DNA of 64,000 nt. It comes from Psychrobacter immobilis. Lineage in GTDB: Bacteria > Pseudomonadota > Gammaproteobacteria > Pseudomonadales > Moraxellaceae. Numbering within the stretch: the stretch's first letter is position 1; each line of letters opens with the position of its first letter. Position numbers and translations under genes: made by a program. Of the stretch, positions 10,067 through 18,464 are shown one piece after another. The notes beneath the pieces were generated by a model. That model was not told the origin of the DNA and did no database searches. It saw nothing but the letters and a program-made list of their open reading frames with translations. Where the stretch lies: positions 62,001-126,000 of the forward strand of contig NZ_CAJGZN010000005.1 in NCBI RefSeq assembly GCF_904846235.1, in the 5' to 3' direction.

Positions 10067-10942
10067 ATGAAAAAATTAATGACAGCTTCTATGGCGGCCA
10101 GTGTGCTACTGCTCGCAACCCAAGTAAACGCAGCCGATCTAAAACTGCAAGCATATAAACCTGATCAAAATGCTATTTTCCCAGTGACCTCTGTGCTGGC
10201 AAGTGGCGAGAAAGATGCTATCTTGTTCGATGCACAGTTTAGTGTCAAAGACGGTGAGGCATTGGTTGATATGATCAAAAAGAGCAATAAAGACCTAAAA
10301 ATGATTTATATCACGGCAGGCGATCCAGATTACTATTTCGGTCTTCAGCCTTTAGTCAAAGCCTTCCCTGATGTAAAGGTTATGTCTAGCCCTTCTATTA
10401 TTAAACACATTGAAGCGACTAAAGATGCAAAATTAAAGCATTGGGGCCCAATCCTTGGTAAACATGCGCCTACCAAGATCACAGTACCGCAAACACTTGA
10501 TCAGTCTACACTGACCCTAGAAGGTCACAAAATCGAAATCAAAGAGATGGGAACCCATCAAGCATATATGTGGGTACCAGAGTCAAAAACCGTTTTCGGC
10601 GGTGTGTCGGTAACATCAGGTATGCATGTGTGGACTGCTGATACCCAAACTAAAGAAGCTCGTAGCGAGTGGATGCAATCATTGGAACACATGAAGCAAT
10701 TAAAGCCAAACCTTGTGATACCAGGTCACTATTCAGGCAACCTACTCAAAAAAGACTATGCTGTTGATTTCACTCTCAGTTATCTAAAAACTTTTGAGCA
10801 AGCACTGGGCGAGGCAAAAAAACAAGATTCTAAGCAATCAGAAAAAGTAATTTCAATCATGAAGTCAGCTTATCCAGCGTTGCCCGGAGGAAGTGATTTA
10901 GAGTTGAGCAGTCAAGTCAATACAGGTGAAATAGAGTGGTAA
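10067..10942 (+). CDS. Exported metallo-beta-lactamase-fold protein with degenerate metal motif
   Basis: A 291-aa protein with a Sec signal peptide (MKKLMTASMAASVLLLA, cleavage near NAA/D at about residue 23). Fold-level MBL features remain: DAILFDAQFS, GTHQAYMWVP (His164) and VIPGHYSGN (His221). The canonical HxHxDH zinc motif, however, reads TAGDPDYY at residues 83-90, so all three motif histidines are replaced (Ala84, Asp86, Tyr89) while Asp88 is kept. It may bind one metal, use another mechanism, or be non-catalytic. Good Shine-Dalgarno AGGTGA. Probably regulated by the divergent LysR. Confidence 0.78.
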   Translation: MKKLMTASMAASVLLLATQVNAADLKLQAYKPDQNAIFPVTSVLASGEKDAILFDAQFSVKDGEALVDMIKKSNKDLKMIYITAGDPDYYFGLQPLVKAFPDVKVMSSPSIIKHIEATKDAKLKHWGPILGKHAPTKITVPQTLDQSTLTLEGHKIEIKEMGTHQAYMWVPESKTVFGGVSVTSGMHVWTADTQTKEARSEWMQSLEHMKQLKPNLVIPGHYSGNLLKKDYAVDFTLSYLKTFEQALGEAKKQDSKQSEKVISIMKSAYPALPGGSDLELSSQVNTGEIEW

Positions 10943-11015
10943 ATATAGGACAACTATTAAGTAAAAAACACTAATACTTTACTAAACCCACTAACCAGAT
11001 ATTAGTGTCAAAATG

Positions 11016-11056
11016 CTGGCGTATGCCGGGTCAATCAGCGTACGCCAGTACTTTTA
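11016..11056 (+). terminator. Rho-independent terminator after the MBL-fold gene
   Basis: Stem CTGGCGTA (11016-11023) pairs perfectly with TACGCCAG (11041-11048) and is followed by TACTTTTAA. It lies between the MBL-fold gene and the GNAT gene. Confidence 0.6.
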
Positions 11057-11076
11057 ATGATAAATGAGAGCAACTT

Positions 11077-11691
11077 ATGACAATACAGTATCGTCGTGCT
11101 ACGCCTGAAGACTTTGCAGCCATTGTTGACCTTTTTGTCGTCAATATGAATTTGAGTGTATTTACTACTGCAACAGATAAGCAGGTTCTAAAGCAACTGG
11201 CTACCCTATTTCTAGCTAAAGACTGTCATCATGCTACTTTTATACAAGTTGCAGAATATGGTGACATTATTTGCGGTGTGGTGATAGGGATCACTAGACA
11301 AGATCCACATAAAGCTTTGTCATTCGATGATAAGCCCATTATTGATCAGATAGAAAACAAGCTGCGTTTATCTGATCAAGGTCGACAGGTATTAAGTGAT
11401 TTACAGAAAAAAGAATCGGCTGGCGCGAAACAAAAGAAAGTCGATTTTGATAACGAATTACAGTTCTTCTGTGTAGATCCTGACTATCGTCGCCACCGTA
11501 TTGGAGCGACGCTAATTCAGGCATTTGAGACTTATCTCGTGGCACAGGGCGTAACCACGTATGCATTACATACAGACACTTTATGTACTTATCAGTACTA
11601 CGATAATAATGGCTATCAACGTGTTGATCAGTATCCTAACCACCTAAATCCGCAGATAATACACTATACCTATGTCAAATCTTTATCTTAA
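11077..11691 (+). CDS. GNAT-family N-acetyltransferase
   Basis: 204-aa acyl-CoA-dependent acetyltransferase. The N-terminus TIQYRRATPEDFAAIVDLF is typical GNAT. The acetyl-CoA pyrophosphate-binding motif A is FFCVDPDYRRHRIGATLIQAFE (R/Q-x-x-G-x-G/A type, here RRHRIGA). The C-terminal TYALHTDTLCTYQYYDNNGYQRVDQY is the usual strand and Tyr-containing motif B. Substrate unknown. Stands alone, convergent with dddP. Confidence 0.85.
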   Translation: MTIQYRRATPEDFAAIVDLFVVNMNLSVFTTATDKQVLKQLATLFLAKDCHHATFIQVAEYGDIICGVVIGITRQDPHKALSFDDKPIIDQIENKLRLSDQGRQVLSDLQKKESAGAKQKKVDFDNELQFFCVDPDYRRHRIGATLIQAFETYLVAQGVTTYALHTDTLCTYQYYDNNGYQRVDQYPNHLNPQIIHYTYVKSLS

Positions 11692-11779
11692 CAAGCTTTT
11701 ATAGATGACCATCAATGATATTCAAATAAGCATAATCCAAAAGCTCTGAGACAATATTCATACAACCAATAAACTATCT

Positions 11780-13129
11780 TTAATTAGCCAATAAAGCGGC
11801 TTCGAATGGATAATTAGTAAGGTTTTCAAACCCAGTGTCTGTAATAATGATTTGATCTTCAAGTTTGACACCACTTTTACCACCAACTCGACCTACATAC
11901 GCTTCAACGCAGAGTGCCATGCCCGGCTCCAACACACCACTATAGCCATGGCATTCAAGGTCTTCGGGGTAACGAATAGACGGGTATTCATCACAAAGAC
12001 CAACGCCATGCATCATCACACCATATCTTTGCGCTCTATATTCTTCAGGAAGCAATAAACCAGATTTTGTCACCTCTTCAAATGTCATTCCTGGTTTCAA
12101 TATATTCATGTTGTGTTGGATATGTTCATAAGCTACCTGATAGAGATGCTTTTGCTCTGCACTTGGCAAGCTCTCTCCAATCATCCAAGTTCGAGACAAG
12201 TCTGCACACATTCCATAAGGGCCAATCAGATCTGTATCGAATGCAAGTAACTCACCCTCCTTCACAATTCGAGGGCCGCTTTCTTGAAACCAAGGATTGG
12301 TTCTAGGCCCTGAAGAAAGAATTCGACATTCTATCCACTCACCACCTCGACGAATATTTTCCGCATGAAGAATAGACCATATGTCATTCTCAGTGATACC
12401 GGGTACTATTGCTTCTTGCATGCACTTCATCGCAACCTCTGTTGAGGCAATTGAACATCGCATGGCATTAATTTCATCTTCGTTCTTAATAGATCGAGCA
12501 AACTCCATCACTTCCTGACCATCAAAAACATCGATTCCTAATTGTTTTATCTTATTGAAACCAGCAATTTCCATTTTATCGATAGCCAATCTTTTATTGT
12601 CTCCAGCATGTTCCTGTAAAATAGATTGAATTTCTGAAGCAAACCTAGAGTCATGTTCGTCAGTTCTATCACCGGTTTCAAAGTAGAAGAAAGAAGCGCC
12701 TCCTCTGACTTCTTTGATCAAAGGACGGTGTGCTGATAAGTGCTCACAATTGTGAAAATCCCATAAAATAAGATGGCCTGATGCCGATACAAAACAGGCT
12801 CTAGAGTGATTATGGGTTACCCATACCTGCATATTTGTGGAGTCAGTCGCATATCGAATATTAAGAGGATCAAACAATAAGATGCCGCCAAGATCTCTTT
12901 TCTGTAGTTCTTTTACGATTCTTTGGAGGCGGTATTCGCGCATTCGTGTAAGGTTAGGAGGTGTCAGCCCTAGCTCAGCCCACTCATTGAATGCAAGATC
13001 TGTTGGACCTATCTCGACACGGTCATTGTCGTTAAGAGAGCCATCAGCTTTGAACGTGCCACCTCGACGCTGTGAAGGGTCTATTTTTCGATTTGAAGAT
13101 GTGACTGAGAATGTGGTTATATTGCTCAT
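11780..13129 (-). CDS. dddP: DddP, M24-fold dimethylsulfoniopropionate (DMSP) lyase
   Basis: 449-aa member of the creatinase/prolidase (M24) fold matching the DMSP lyase DddP, which cleaves DMSP to dimethyl sulfide and acrylate. DddP hallmarks visible are NDNDRVEIGPT, DPLNIRYATDSTNMQ, AENIRRGGEWIE and SGPRTNPWFQE. Metal ligands are Asp298, Asp300, Asp310, His374, Glu409 and Glu424, a constant +3 offset from the six ligands I recall for Ruegeria DddP (295, 297, 307, 371, 406, 421). Tyr369 and Asp380 also fall where that enzyme has its catalytic-site Tyr and Asp. ATG 13129 is preferred over 13225: it gives the usual ~446-aa length and has GAGGTAGG upstream. A plain prolidase is the less likely alternative. 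Confidence 0.9.
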   Translation of the reverse strand: MSNITTFSVTSSNRKIDPSQRRGGTFKADGSLNDNDRVEIGPTDLAFNEWAELGLTPPNLTRMREYRLQRIVKELQKRDLGGILLFDPLNIRYATDSTNMQVWVTHNHSRACFVSASGHLILWDFHNCEHLSAHRPLIKEVRGGASFFYFETGDRTDEHDSRFASEIQSILQEHAGDNKRLAIDKMEIAGFNKIKQLGIDVFDGQEVMEFARSIKNEDEINAMRCSIASTEVAMKCMQEAIVPGITENDIWSILHAENIRRGGEWIECRILSSGPRTNPWFQESGPRIVKEGELLAFDTDLIGPYGMCADLSRTWMIGESLPSAEQKHLYQVAYEHIQHNMNILKPGMTFEEVTKSGLLLPEEYRAQRYGVMMHGVGLCDEYPSIRYPEDLECHGYSGVLEPGMALCVEAYVGRVGGKSGVKLEDQIIITDTGFENLTNYPFEAALLAN

Positions 13130-13264
13130 TATTTGGCCTACCTCATAGTAATAACTCCAACAAACACAGGCTCCATTGAAGACTAGAGCCTTGCGTGAAT
13201 GGTTGTATCTATAGTAATTTGCCACAGAAAATGAGTATGAAAAAACGATTTAAACACACGAATT

Positions 13265-13281
13265 CATGACATAAAGTCATG
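13265..13281. promoter_or_regulatory. Inverted repeat upstream of dddP, possible operator
   Basis: CATGAC, five bases, GTCATG: a perfect 6+6 inverted repeat about 136 bases before the dddP start and just downstream of the EamA gene. It may be a regulator site or a weak hairpin; there is no T-run for a strong terminator. Confidence 0.35.
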
Positions 13282-13327
13282 CTAATATTATGACGCTTTC
13301 TTTCTCCGCTCTCTATGTTTCAAAACG

Positions 13328-14197
13328 CTATAAGGCTGTTCTTTTATATTTAATAGACTCAAGCGTGGCGAGCCAAATTAAAGGTAAGACAATAAGAGCC
13401 GAACCTATCAAAAGACTGATATCAGGTATTTCATCAAACCATATGATGCCGATAACCACTGCTCCTAACAGACCGGTATATTCTGCACTAGATATTTTAT
13501 GTGCTTCAACCGCTCGGTAGACCAGTACGCAGATACCCGCATAGATCAAAATAAACAAATTTGAGCCTGCTGCTATCCATAGCGCGTACCAACTCAAAGG
13601 GGCATTTTCCCAAATAGCCAAACCAAGCCCCAACGGTATTCCGACTAAATTGGTCAAAAACAAGGTCTGAGCAACGGTGTGATTCGAAGGCAATTTACGC
13701 ACTAGTAGGTTGTTTGTCGCCATGGTTAAGGCCACGATCAGCGCAAATATAGCACCCATATTAATTTGTGTTGGTTTTACCACGACAAGAATACCTATGA
13801 AGCCTAGTATTGCCACAATGATGCTTGGTGCTGTGAGTCTGTCTTTATAAAACAGAAACCCTAACGGCAACATCAGTAAAGGTGCAGTATAAAAAATCGC
13901 ATTGACCGTGGCTAGCGGTAGCGCTTGGATAGACAACACCATGAATACCGCGCCAAACAACCAAATATGCCCACGTACAAAATGCCATTTTACGTTACTA
14001 AGTAGCTTGGCTTTTTGGTTGAATAAACAAAACGGTAGCAGCATCAAGACAGCTGTTAGCTGACGCAATAGCACAAACTGATAGACGGCTGCGCCATCAG
14101 GCAATTCTTTTATCAGCGCATCTGAAAGGACGGCAATCATGTTTCCTGCAACCAACAGTATCATTGCAAATCCAACACTCATCTTCGGCATTATCAT
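13328..14197 (-). CDS. EamA/DMT-superfamily transporter
   Basis: About 289-aa inner-membrane protein with ten predicted helices in two EamA repeats (GLLGAVVIGIIWFDEIPDI in the second repeat is typical). ATG 14197 is chosen because GATAGG lies seven to eight bases upstream and it gives the standard DMT length; longer starts add a non-membrane leader. It lies 198 bases upstream of dddP on the same strand and divergent from the LysR at 14329. It may export or import a metabolite linked to dddP, but DMT substrates cannot be read from sequence. Confidence 0.85.
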   Translation of the reverse strand: MIMPKMSVGFAMILLVAGNMIAVLSDALIKELPDGAAVYQFVLLRQLTAVLMLLPFCLFNQKAKLLSNVKWHFVRGHIWLFGAVFMVLSIQALPLATVNAIFYTAPLLMLPLGFLFYKDRLTAPSIIVAILGFIGILVVVKPTQINMGAIFALIVALTMATNNLLVRKLPSNHTVAQTLFLTNLVGIPLGLGLAIWENAPLSWYALWIAAGSNLFILIYAGICVLVYRAVEAHKISSAEYTGLLGAVVIGIIWFDEIPDISLLIGSALIVLPLIWLATLESIKYKRTAL

Positions 14198-14328
14198 GCT
14201 TATACCTATCTCAAAATACATAAAATTTTCAATTAAGCCATTTAATCTAATGGTCGGATAAATAGTATATTCGCGCATACTCATGACGTATAATGATATA
14301 AAAACGTTTAGTATTAGTTGAACTCATA

Positions 14329-15219
14329 ATGAAACTCCCCCCATTACGTGCCATACAATGCTTTGAATCTGTAGCAAGGCTCAATAGTTTTTCTAAAGCG
14401 GCAGAAAGCCTCAACGTAACGCAAAGTGCTGTGAGTCATCAGGTTCGAACGCTTGAAGAATATCTTGGTGAAGCGTTGTTTTATAGGCAGGGCCGAACCC
14501 TTTCTTTAACAGATATAGGTGCTCGCTATTTCACAGAAGTGAATCAATCGCTGACTACTCTATCCAATACCAGTCAGGCCATTCGCCATGATAAGCCTGG
14601 CCATATTCGCCTAGCACTGTATAGTTCAGTGGCTGTCAATTGGTTGATTCCTCGGTTAGAAAACTTCCGCGAACAGCACCCAGAGATTGAGCTGACCTTA
14701 AATATGGTGACAGACCAAGACGACTATAATGAGCAATGTTCGGATTGCTTTATTACCGTCAATCTACCGAAACGCAATGTAGTCAGCAAGCTTTTATTCG
14801 CTGAGAAGCTATTTCCTGTCTGTGGCCAAAAGCTTTGGGCAGAAATAAAGGATCAGCCATTGCCTGAGGCGTTATGGCAACACCCTATACTGTCCGTAAA
14901 ATATTCTGACAAAAGTGAAGGTACGGCTAATGATTGGCTAAAATGGTGTAAAGCAGGCGGGTTTGAGCTGCCAAGCGAGGTAAAGATTAATCAATTTAGC
15001 CATGTACTGCTTGCCGCACAGGCTGCACGTTATAACTTAGGTATTACGCTTACCGACAACTATATGATGCTAGAACAAACACATCAGCAAAATCTTGTCA
15101 AAATCCCAATGCATGAATTACTCACTGGCGACAGTTTCTATTTCTTTTATAATGACTTAAAGTCAAATCAACCAGACATCATTAAATTGAGTCGTTGGTT
15201 AGAGTCACAATGTCTTTAA
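14329..15219 (+). CDS. LysR-family regulator (GcvA-like)
   Basis: 296-aa LysR of the GcvA/TrpI/AmpR-like type: MKLPPLRAIQCFESVARLNS is the characteristic start, then FSKAAESLNVTQSAVSHQVRTLE forms the HTH. The effector domain includes the FRSDHPxIEL-like strand (here FREQHPEIELTLN). Divergent from the EamA-dddP strand with a 131-bp gap, so it is the probable regulator of that pair and possibly of the downstream hydrolase at 15342. Confidence 0.9.
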   Translation: MKLPPLRAIQCFESVARLNSFSKAAESLNVTQSAVSHQVRTLEEYLGEALFYRQGRTLSLTDIGARYFTEVNQSLTTLSNTSQAIRHDKPGHIRLALYSSVAVNWLIPRLENFREQHPEIELTLNMVTDQDDYNEQCSDCFITVNLPKRNVVSKLLFAEKLFPVCGQKLWAEIKDQPLPEALWQHPILSVKYSDKSEGTANDWLKWCKAGGFELPSEVKINQFSHVLLAAQAARYNLGITLTDNYMMLEQTHQQNLVKIPMHELLTGDSFYFFYNDLKSNQPDIIKLSRWLESQCL

Positions 15220-15341
15220 AAGTGTTTTAAATAGCATTTTAAATAAGTGTTTCTAAAGACCGTCATTAACGAATATTACCTATAATTGCGACCAATAAGC
15301 ACTGTGAAAGTATCAACCCCCTACGGTAAAGAGCAAGACCT

Positions 15342-16088
15342 ATGCAAATAATCCTCAATCAAATGGATATTACCGATTATCAAGTATCAGTAAATGCTGC
15401 TGCGATATTAAAATCAATCCATGACAATCAAGCCTGCGATGGCTTTATGATTTTTCCAGAACTTGCTTTGACTGGCTTTCCGACGCTAGACAATATTGAA
15501 GCGTTGTATCATCAATCAACAGAGCACTTTCACAGCATATTGAAAGCAAGCAAAAATACAGATTCAACCATCATTATTGGACATATTGACAAACAGGATC
15601 AACTTTTCTATAACGCATGTTCTTTTATAAAAAACGGCAAAATCATTCATAAACACCGAAAGTCAAAACTTTGGCTTGATGATGTTGGGGTATTTACAAG
15701 CGGAGAAGACTTATCAGTGGTTAGCATTAATGATATGGTTTGTGGTGCTCAGATTTGTTTTGAGCTAGAGTTTCCAGAAGGCTCAAGAGCACTGGCAAAA
15801 AAAGGCGCACAGATCATATTTATGCCAAACGGCAATATGTCTCCCTATGCAAATACCCACTATGTATTGACTCAAGCGCGTGCCATTGAAAACCAATGTT
15901 TTGTGATTACTTGCAACGGTGTGGGCGTCGGTCATGGCGGTCAGTTTGTAGGAGAGAGTCTAGTGGTCTCTCCTACAGGACGAATTATCAAAAAACTTGG
16001 TTCGTCGCCAGATATAGTAACAGTAGATATAGATTTAGAGGAACTAGAGCAGTCTAAGCAAAACTATCAATATATAGACTTGTCTTAA
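15342..16088 (+). CDS. Carbon-nitrogen hydrolase (nitrilase superfamily)
   Basis: 248-aa nitrilase-fold amidase with the Glu-Lys-Cys triad: Glu40 in FPELALTGFP, Lys107 (or 109) in HRKSKLWLDD, and Cys139 in GAQICFELEFPE. The conserved RAIENQCFV strand follows. Likely cytoplasmic amide or nitrile hydrolysis; substrate unknown. It follows the LysR at 14329 by 122 bases and could be co-regulated with it. Its proximity to dddP is noted, but a metabolic link is inference. Confidence 0.85.
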   Translation: MQIILNQMDITDYQVSVNAAAILKSIHDNQACDGFMIFPELALTGFPTLDNIEALYHQSTEHFHSILKASKNTDSTIIIGHIDKQDQLFYNACSFIKNGKIIHKHRKSKLWLDDVGVFTSGEDLSVVSINDMVCGAQICFELEFPEGSRALAKKGAQIIFMPNGNMSPYANTHYVLTQARAIENQCFVITCNGVGVGHGGQFVGESLVVSPTGRIIKKLGSSPDIVTVDIDLEELEQSKQNYQYIDLS

Positions 16089-16259
16089 TGTAACCATAGA
16101 GCTTAATCATTAAACTGAGTAACAAGGTTATTTTCTGGAGAAACCACAGTGAAGAAAAATCACGGTTACTTATCGCGGCTGACGTCTGGTGGCTTGAGAG
16201 CCAATGGACTATCGTTGAGCTAGTACAGCGCAGCCTATATATCCTATGACTTACTATTC

Positions 16260-16847
16260 TCAGTCTCTCAAAGCATCTTCAACAAAGCTCAACCGGTCTT
16301 GACCAAAAAACATCTCACCATTTACAAAGAAACTTGGTGCCCCAAATACGCCTCGTGCTACTGCTTCTTCGGTACTAGATTTTAAACGCGCCTTAACCTC
16401 AGGCTCGCTAATACGCGCCATAAAATCAGTCGCCTCAATGCCTACTTTCGACAAAACTTCAGCTACGACTTCTGGTGATTCCATATTTAACTTTTCAGCC
16501 CATAGCGCATTGAAGATAGCGGACAAATAACTCTCAAATTTAGGTGTCCCCAAATAGGCGGTAACACCGCGCATAAGCTGCATCGTATTGACTGGGAAAA
16601 ACGGATTGAAGCGAAAAGGCACGTCATAGATGGCTGAAAAACGCTTAAGGTCTTTGAGCATATAAGCGCCTTTAGCAGGTACGGCAGCTGGTGAGGTATT
16701 ACCAACGGCTTGGAACACTGCGCCAAGTAATATAGGTCGCCAAACGATCTCGGCATTGTGACGCTGCGCAATACTCGCTAACTGTGTCCATGCCAAATAA
16801 CTGGCCGGGCTGCCCACATCAAAGAAAAACTCTACTTGTTTATTCAT
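16260..16847 (-). CDS. 2-hydroxychromene-2-carboxylate isomerase-like DsbA-family protein
   Basis: 195-aa kappa-class GST/DsbA-fold protein. FFFDVGSPASYLAW has Ser13 in place of the thioredoxin Cys, as in HCCA isomerases, and FGAPSFFVNGEMFFGQDRL is the conserved cis-Pro and C-terminal signature. HCCA isomerases act with glutathione in aromatic-ring degradation, but no other naphthalene pathway gene is nearby, so the true substrate is open. AAGGA precedes ATG 16847. It follows the SDR gene on the same strand by 65 bases, probably one operon. Confidence 0.85.
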   Translation of the reverse strand: MNKQVEFFFDVGSPASYLAWTQLASIAQRHNAEIVWRPILLGAVFQAVGNTSPAAVPAKGAYMLKDLKRFSAIYDVPFRFNPFFPVNTMQLMRGVTAYLGTPKFESYLSAIFNALWAEKLNMESPEVVAEVLSKVGIEATDFMARISEPEVKARLKSSTEEAVARGVFGAPSFFVNGEMFFGQDRLSFVEDALRD

Positions 16848-16912
16848 CTTGGCATTCCTTGCAATATGTTAAAAATCCATTAAAAATTTTGACGGTTATT
16901 AACCAGATAAGA

Positions 16913-17641
16913 TTAAAAAGTCTCCATCCATGGGCGTAAATCCAGCTCATGTGTCCAGCTATCTCTTGGCTGACAATGCAACTGCCAATACTGCTCAGCG
17001 ATATGTTCTGGATTTAAAATACCGTCTTGGTCTTTTAGCTCATAGCGCTCGGGAAAGTTGTCACGAATAAAGTCAGTATCAATGGCACCGTCAATAATAG
17101 GGTGTGCGACATGGATGCCTTTAGGCCCCAACTCGCGCGCCATGCTTTGTGCCAATGCCCGCAGAGCAAACTTAGCGCTCGCAAAAGCCGAAAAACCTTT
17201 ACTACCGCGTAAAGACGCTGTTGCACCTGTAAAAATAATTGTCCCCCTCTCACGTGGAATCATGACTTTTGCTGCTTCTCTACCTGTCAAAAACCCAGCC
17301 AAGGCACCCATCTCCCACACTTTTCGATAGACCCTCTCTGTCGTATCTAAGATTGAGAAATGAACGTTTGCCCCGATGTTAAACACTACTACTTCAATCG
17401 GCCCAATGTCTTTTTCAATATGGGCAAACAGCTCAACCATTTCTTGTTCTACACGCGCATCACAACCAAATGGCTTGACTACTCCCCCAGCCGCTTCGAT
17501 ATCACTGACTAATGTCTCTAGCTTCTCAACAGTCCTTCTGGTCACGCACAAAGTAAAACCTTCTCGCGCAAAACGTTTGGCAACAGCGCTGCCAGTGGCA
17601 TCGCCTGCGCCGATTACAACTGCTACGGGTGCTCTGCTCAT
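16913..17641 (-). CDS. SDR-family protein with Phe in place of catalytic Tyr
   Basis: 242-aa Rossmann-fold short-chain dehydrogenase. The cofactor motif is VIGAGDATGSAVAKRF (a variant of TGxxxGxG) and NIGAN replaces the usual NNAG. At the active site, YxxxK reads FASAK: Phe153 replaces the catalytic Tyr while Lys157 is kept. Such a protein may be a non-canonical reductase or a binding protein. AAGGAAAT precedes ATG 17641. It is divergent from the HxlR regulator at 17744 and probably co-transcribed with the HCCA isomerase-like gene. Confidence 0.82.
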   Translation of the reverse strand: MSRAPVAVVIGAGDATGSAVAKRFAREGFTLCVTRRTVEKLETLVSDIEAAGGVVKPFGCDARVEQEMVELFAHIEKDIGPIEVVVFNIGANVHFSILDTTERVYRKVWEMGALAGFLTGREAAKVMIPRERGTIIFTGATASLRGSKGFSAFASAKFALRALAQSMARELGPKGIHVAHPIIDGAIDTDFIRDNFPERYELKDQDGILNPEHIAEQYWQLHCQPRDSWTHELDLRPWMETF

Positions 17642-17652
17642 GTCTATTTCCT

Positions 17653-17719
17653 TATAGGTTCCTTTTTAGAACTAACAAAAATATAGCTTTATTTTTATAC
17701 CCTGTCAAGCTAACCTATA
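17653..17719. promoter_or_regulatory. Inverted repeat in the SDR/HxlR divergent promoter
   Basis: TATAGGTT (17653-17660) and AACCTATA (17712-17719) form a perfect 8-base inverted repeat flanking the core of the 102-base divergent promoter. The positions, next to each start, suit a regulator that controls both directions, plausibly the HxlR protein. Confidence 0.35.
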
Positions 17720-17743
17720 GCTTAAAGATAAAGGAGATAACCT

Positions 17744-18217
17744 ATGCGCTGGGATGAACTGGACCAACAGTCTTGCTCGGTGGCTCGCACTTTAGCAGTC
17801 ATTGGTGATCGTTGGACGCTCATGATTTTACGCGATTGTTTTTTGGGAGTCAGACGATTCGACGTATTTGAGCAACGCTTGGGCATTACACGCCATGTCC
17901 TATCTAACCGTCTTCGTAAATTGGTTGAATACGATATTTTAAAAAAAGTCGCCTATCAGCAGCGGCCGCTACGTGAGGAATATAGACTGACAGAGTGTGG
18001 ATTAGATTTGCACTCTGTCGTACTGGCATTGGTCAGTTGGGGTGATAAACACATGGCTGATGAACGCGGGGCACCGCTGTTGCATAGACACAAGGCATGT
18101 GGTCACATTATGCATCCGGTGACAGTATGCTCCGAGTGCGCTGAAGCCGTTACCGCACGTGATATTGAGGTTGAAATAGGTCCCAAATGGATCGGTAATG
18201 ATGAAGTAAGTATTTAA
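17744..18217 (+). CDS. HxlR-family transcriptional regulator
   Basis: 157-aa winged-HTH regulator. CSVARTLAVIGDRWTLMILRD is the HxlR signature (Cys followed by the GDRWT motif), then RFDVFEQRLGITRHVLSNRLRKL is the DNA-reading helix region. The C-terminal extension has paired Cys (KACGH, VCSECAEA) that could bind a metal or sense oxidants. Strong Shine-Dalgarno AAAGGAGA. Divergent from the SDR/isomerase operon, its likely target. Confidence 0.88.
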   Translation: MRWDELDQQSCSVARTLAVIGDRWTLMILRDCFLGVRRFDVFEQRLGITRHVLSNRLRKLVEYDILKKVAYQQRPLREEYRLTECGLDLHSVVLALVSWGDKHMADERGAPLLHRHKACGHIMHPVTVCSECAEAVTARDIEVEIGPKWIGNDEVSI

Positions 18218-18218
18218 C

Positions 18219-18464
18219 TTAGTAGCGGTTTATAAGCCATTAGAGCTAGATATCAGAACACTTTATTTAAAAGACTTAACCTTTTACGGTTGTACTGTGC
18301 TTCAGCCTAAAGTATTCCGAACCCTCGTTAACTGTATCGAACAACGTAAAATAAATCCAATCGTGGCGTGTACCTTTCCATTAAAAGAGATACATACTGC
18401 TCAAGCGGTTTTCTTAGAAAAGAAACATGTCGGTAAAATCGTTTTGAACGTTGCTCAAGAATAA
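18219..18464 (+). pseudogene. C-terminal remnant of an MDR-family zinc-type alcohol dehydrogenase/quinone oxidoreductase
   Basis: Translating the frame that ends at the TAA 18462-18464 gives LDIRTLYLKDLTFYGC, then PIVACTFPLKEIHTAQ and HVGKIVLNVAQE. This is the conserved C-terminal end of medium-chain dehydrogenases with no start codon and no N-terminal domains. It begins right after the HxlR stop and ends one base before the IS element, so it is what remains of a gene lost by deletion. Confidence 0.7.
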
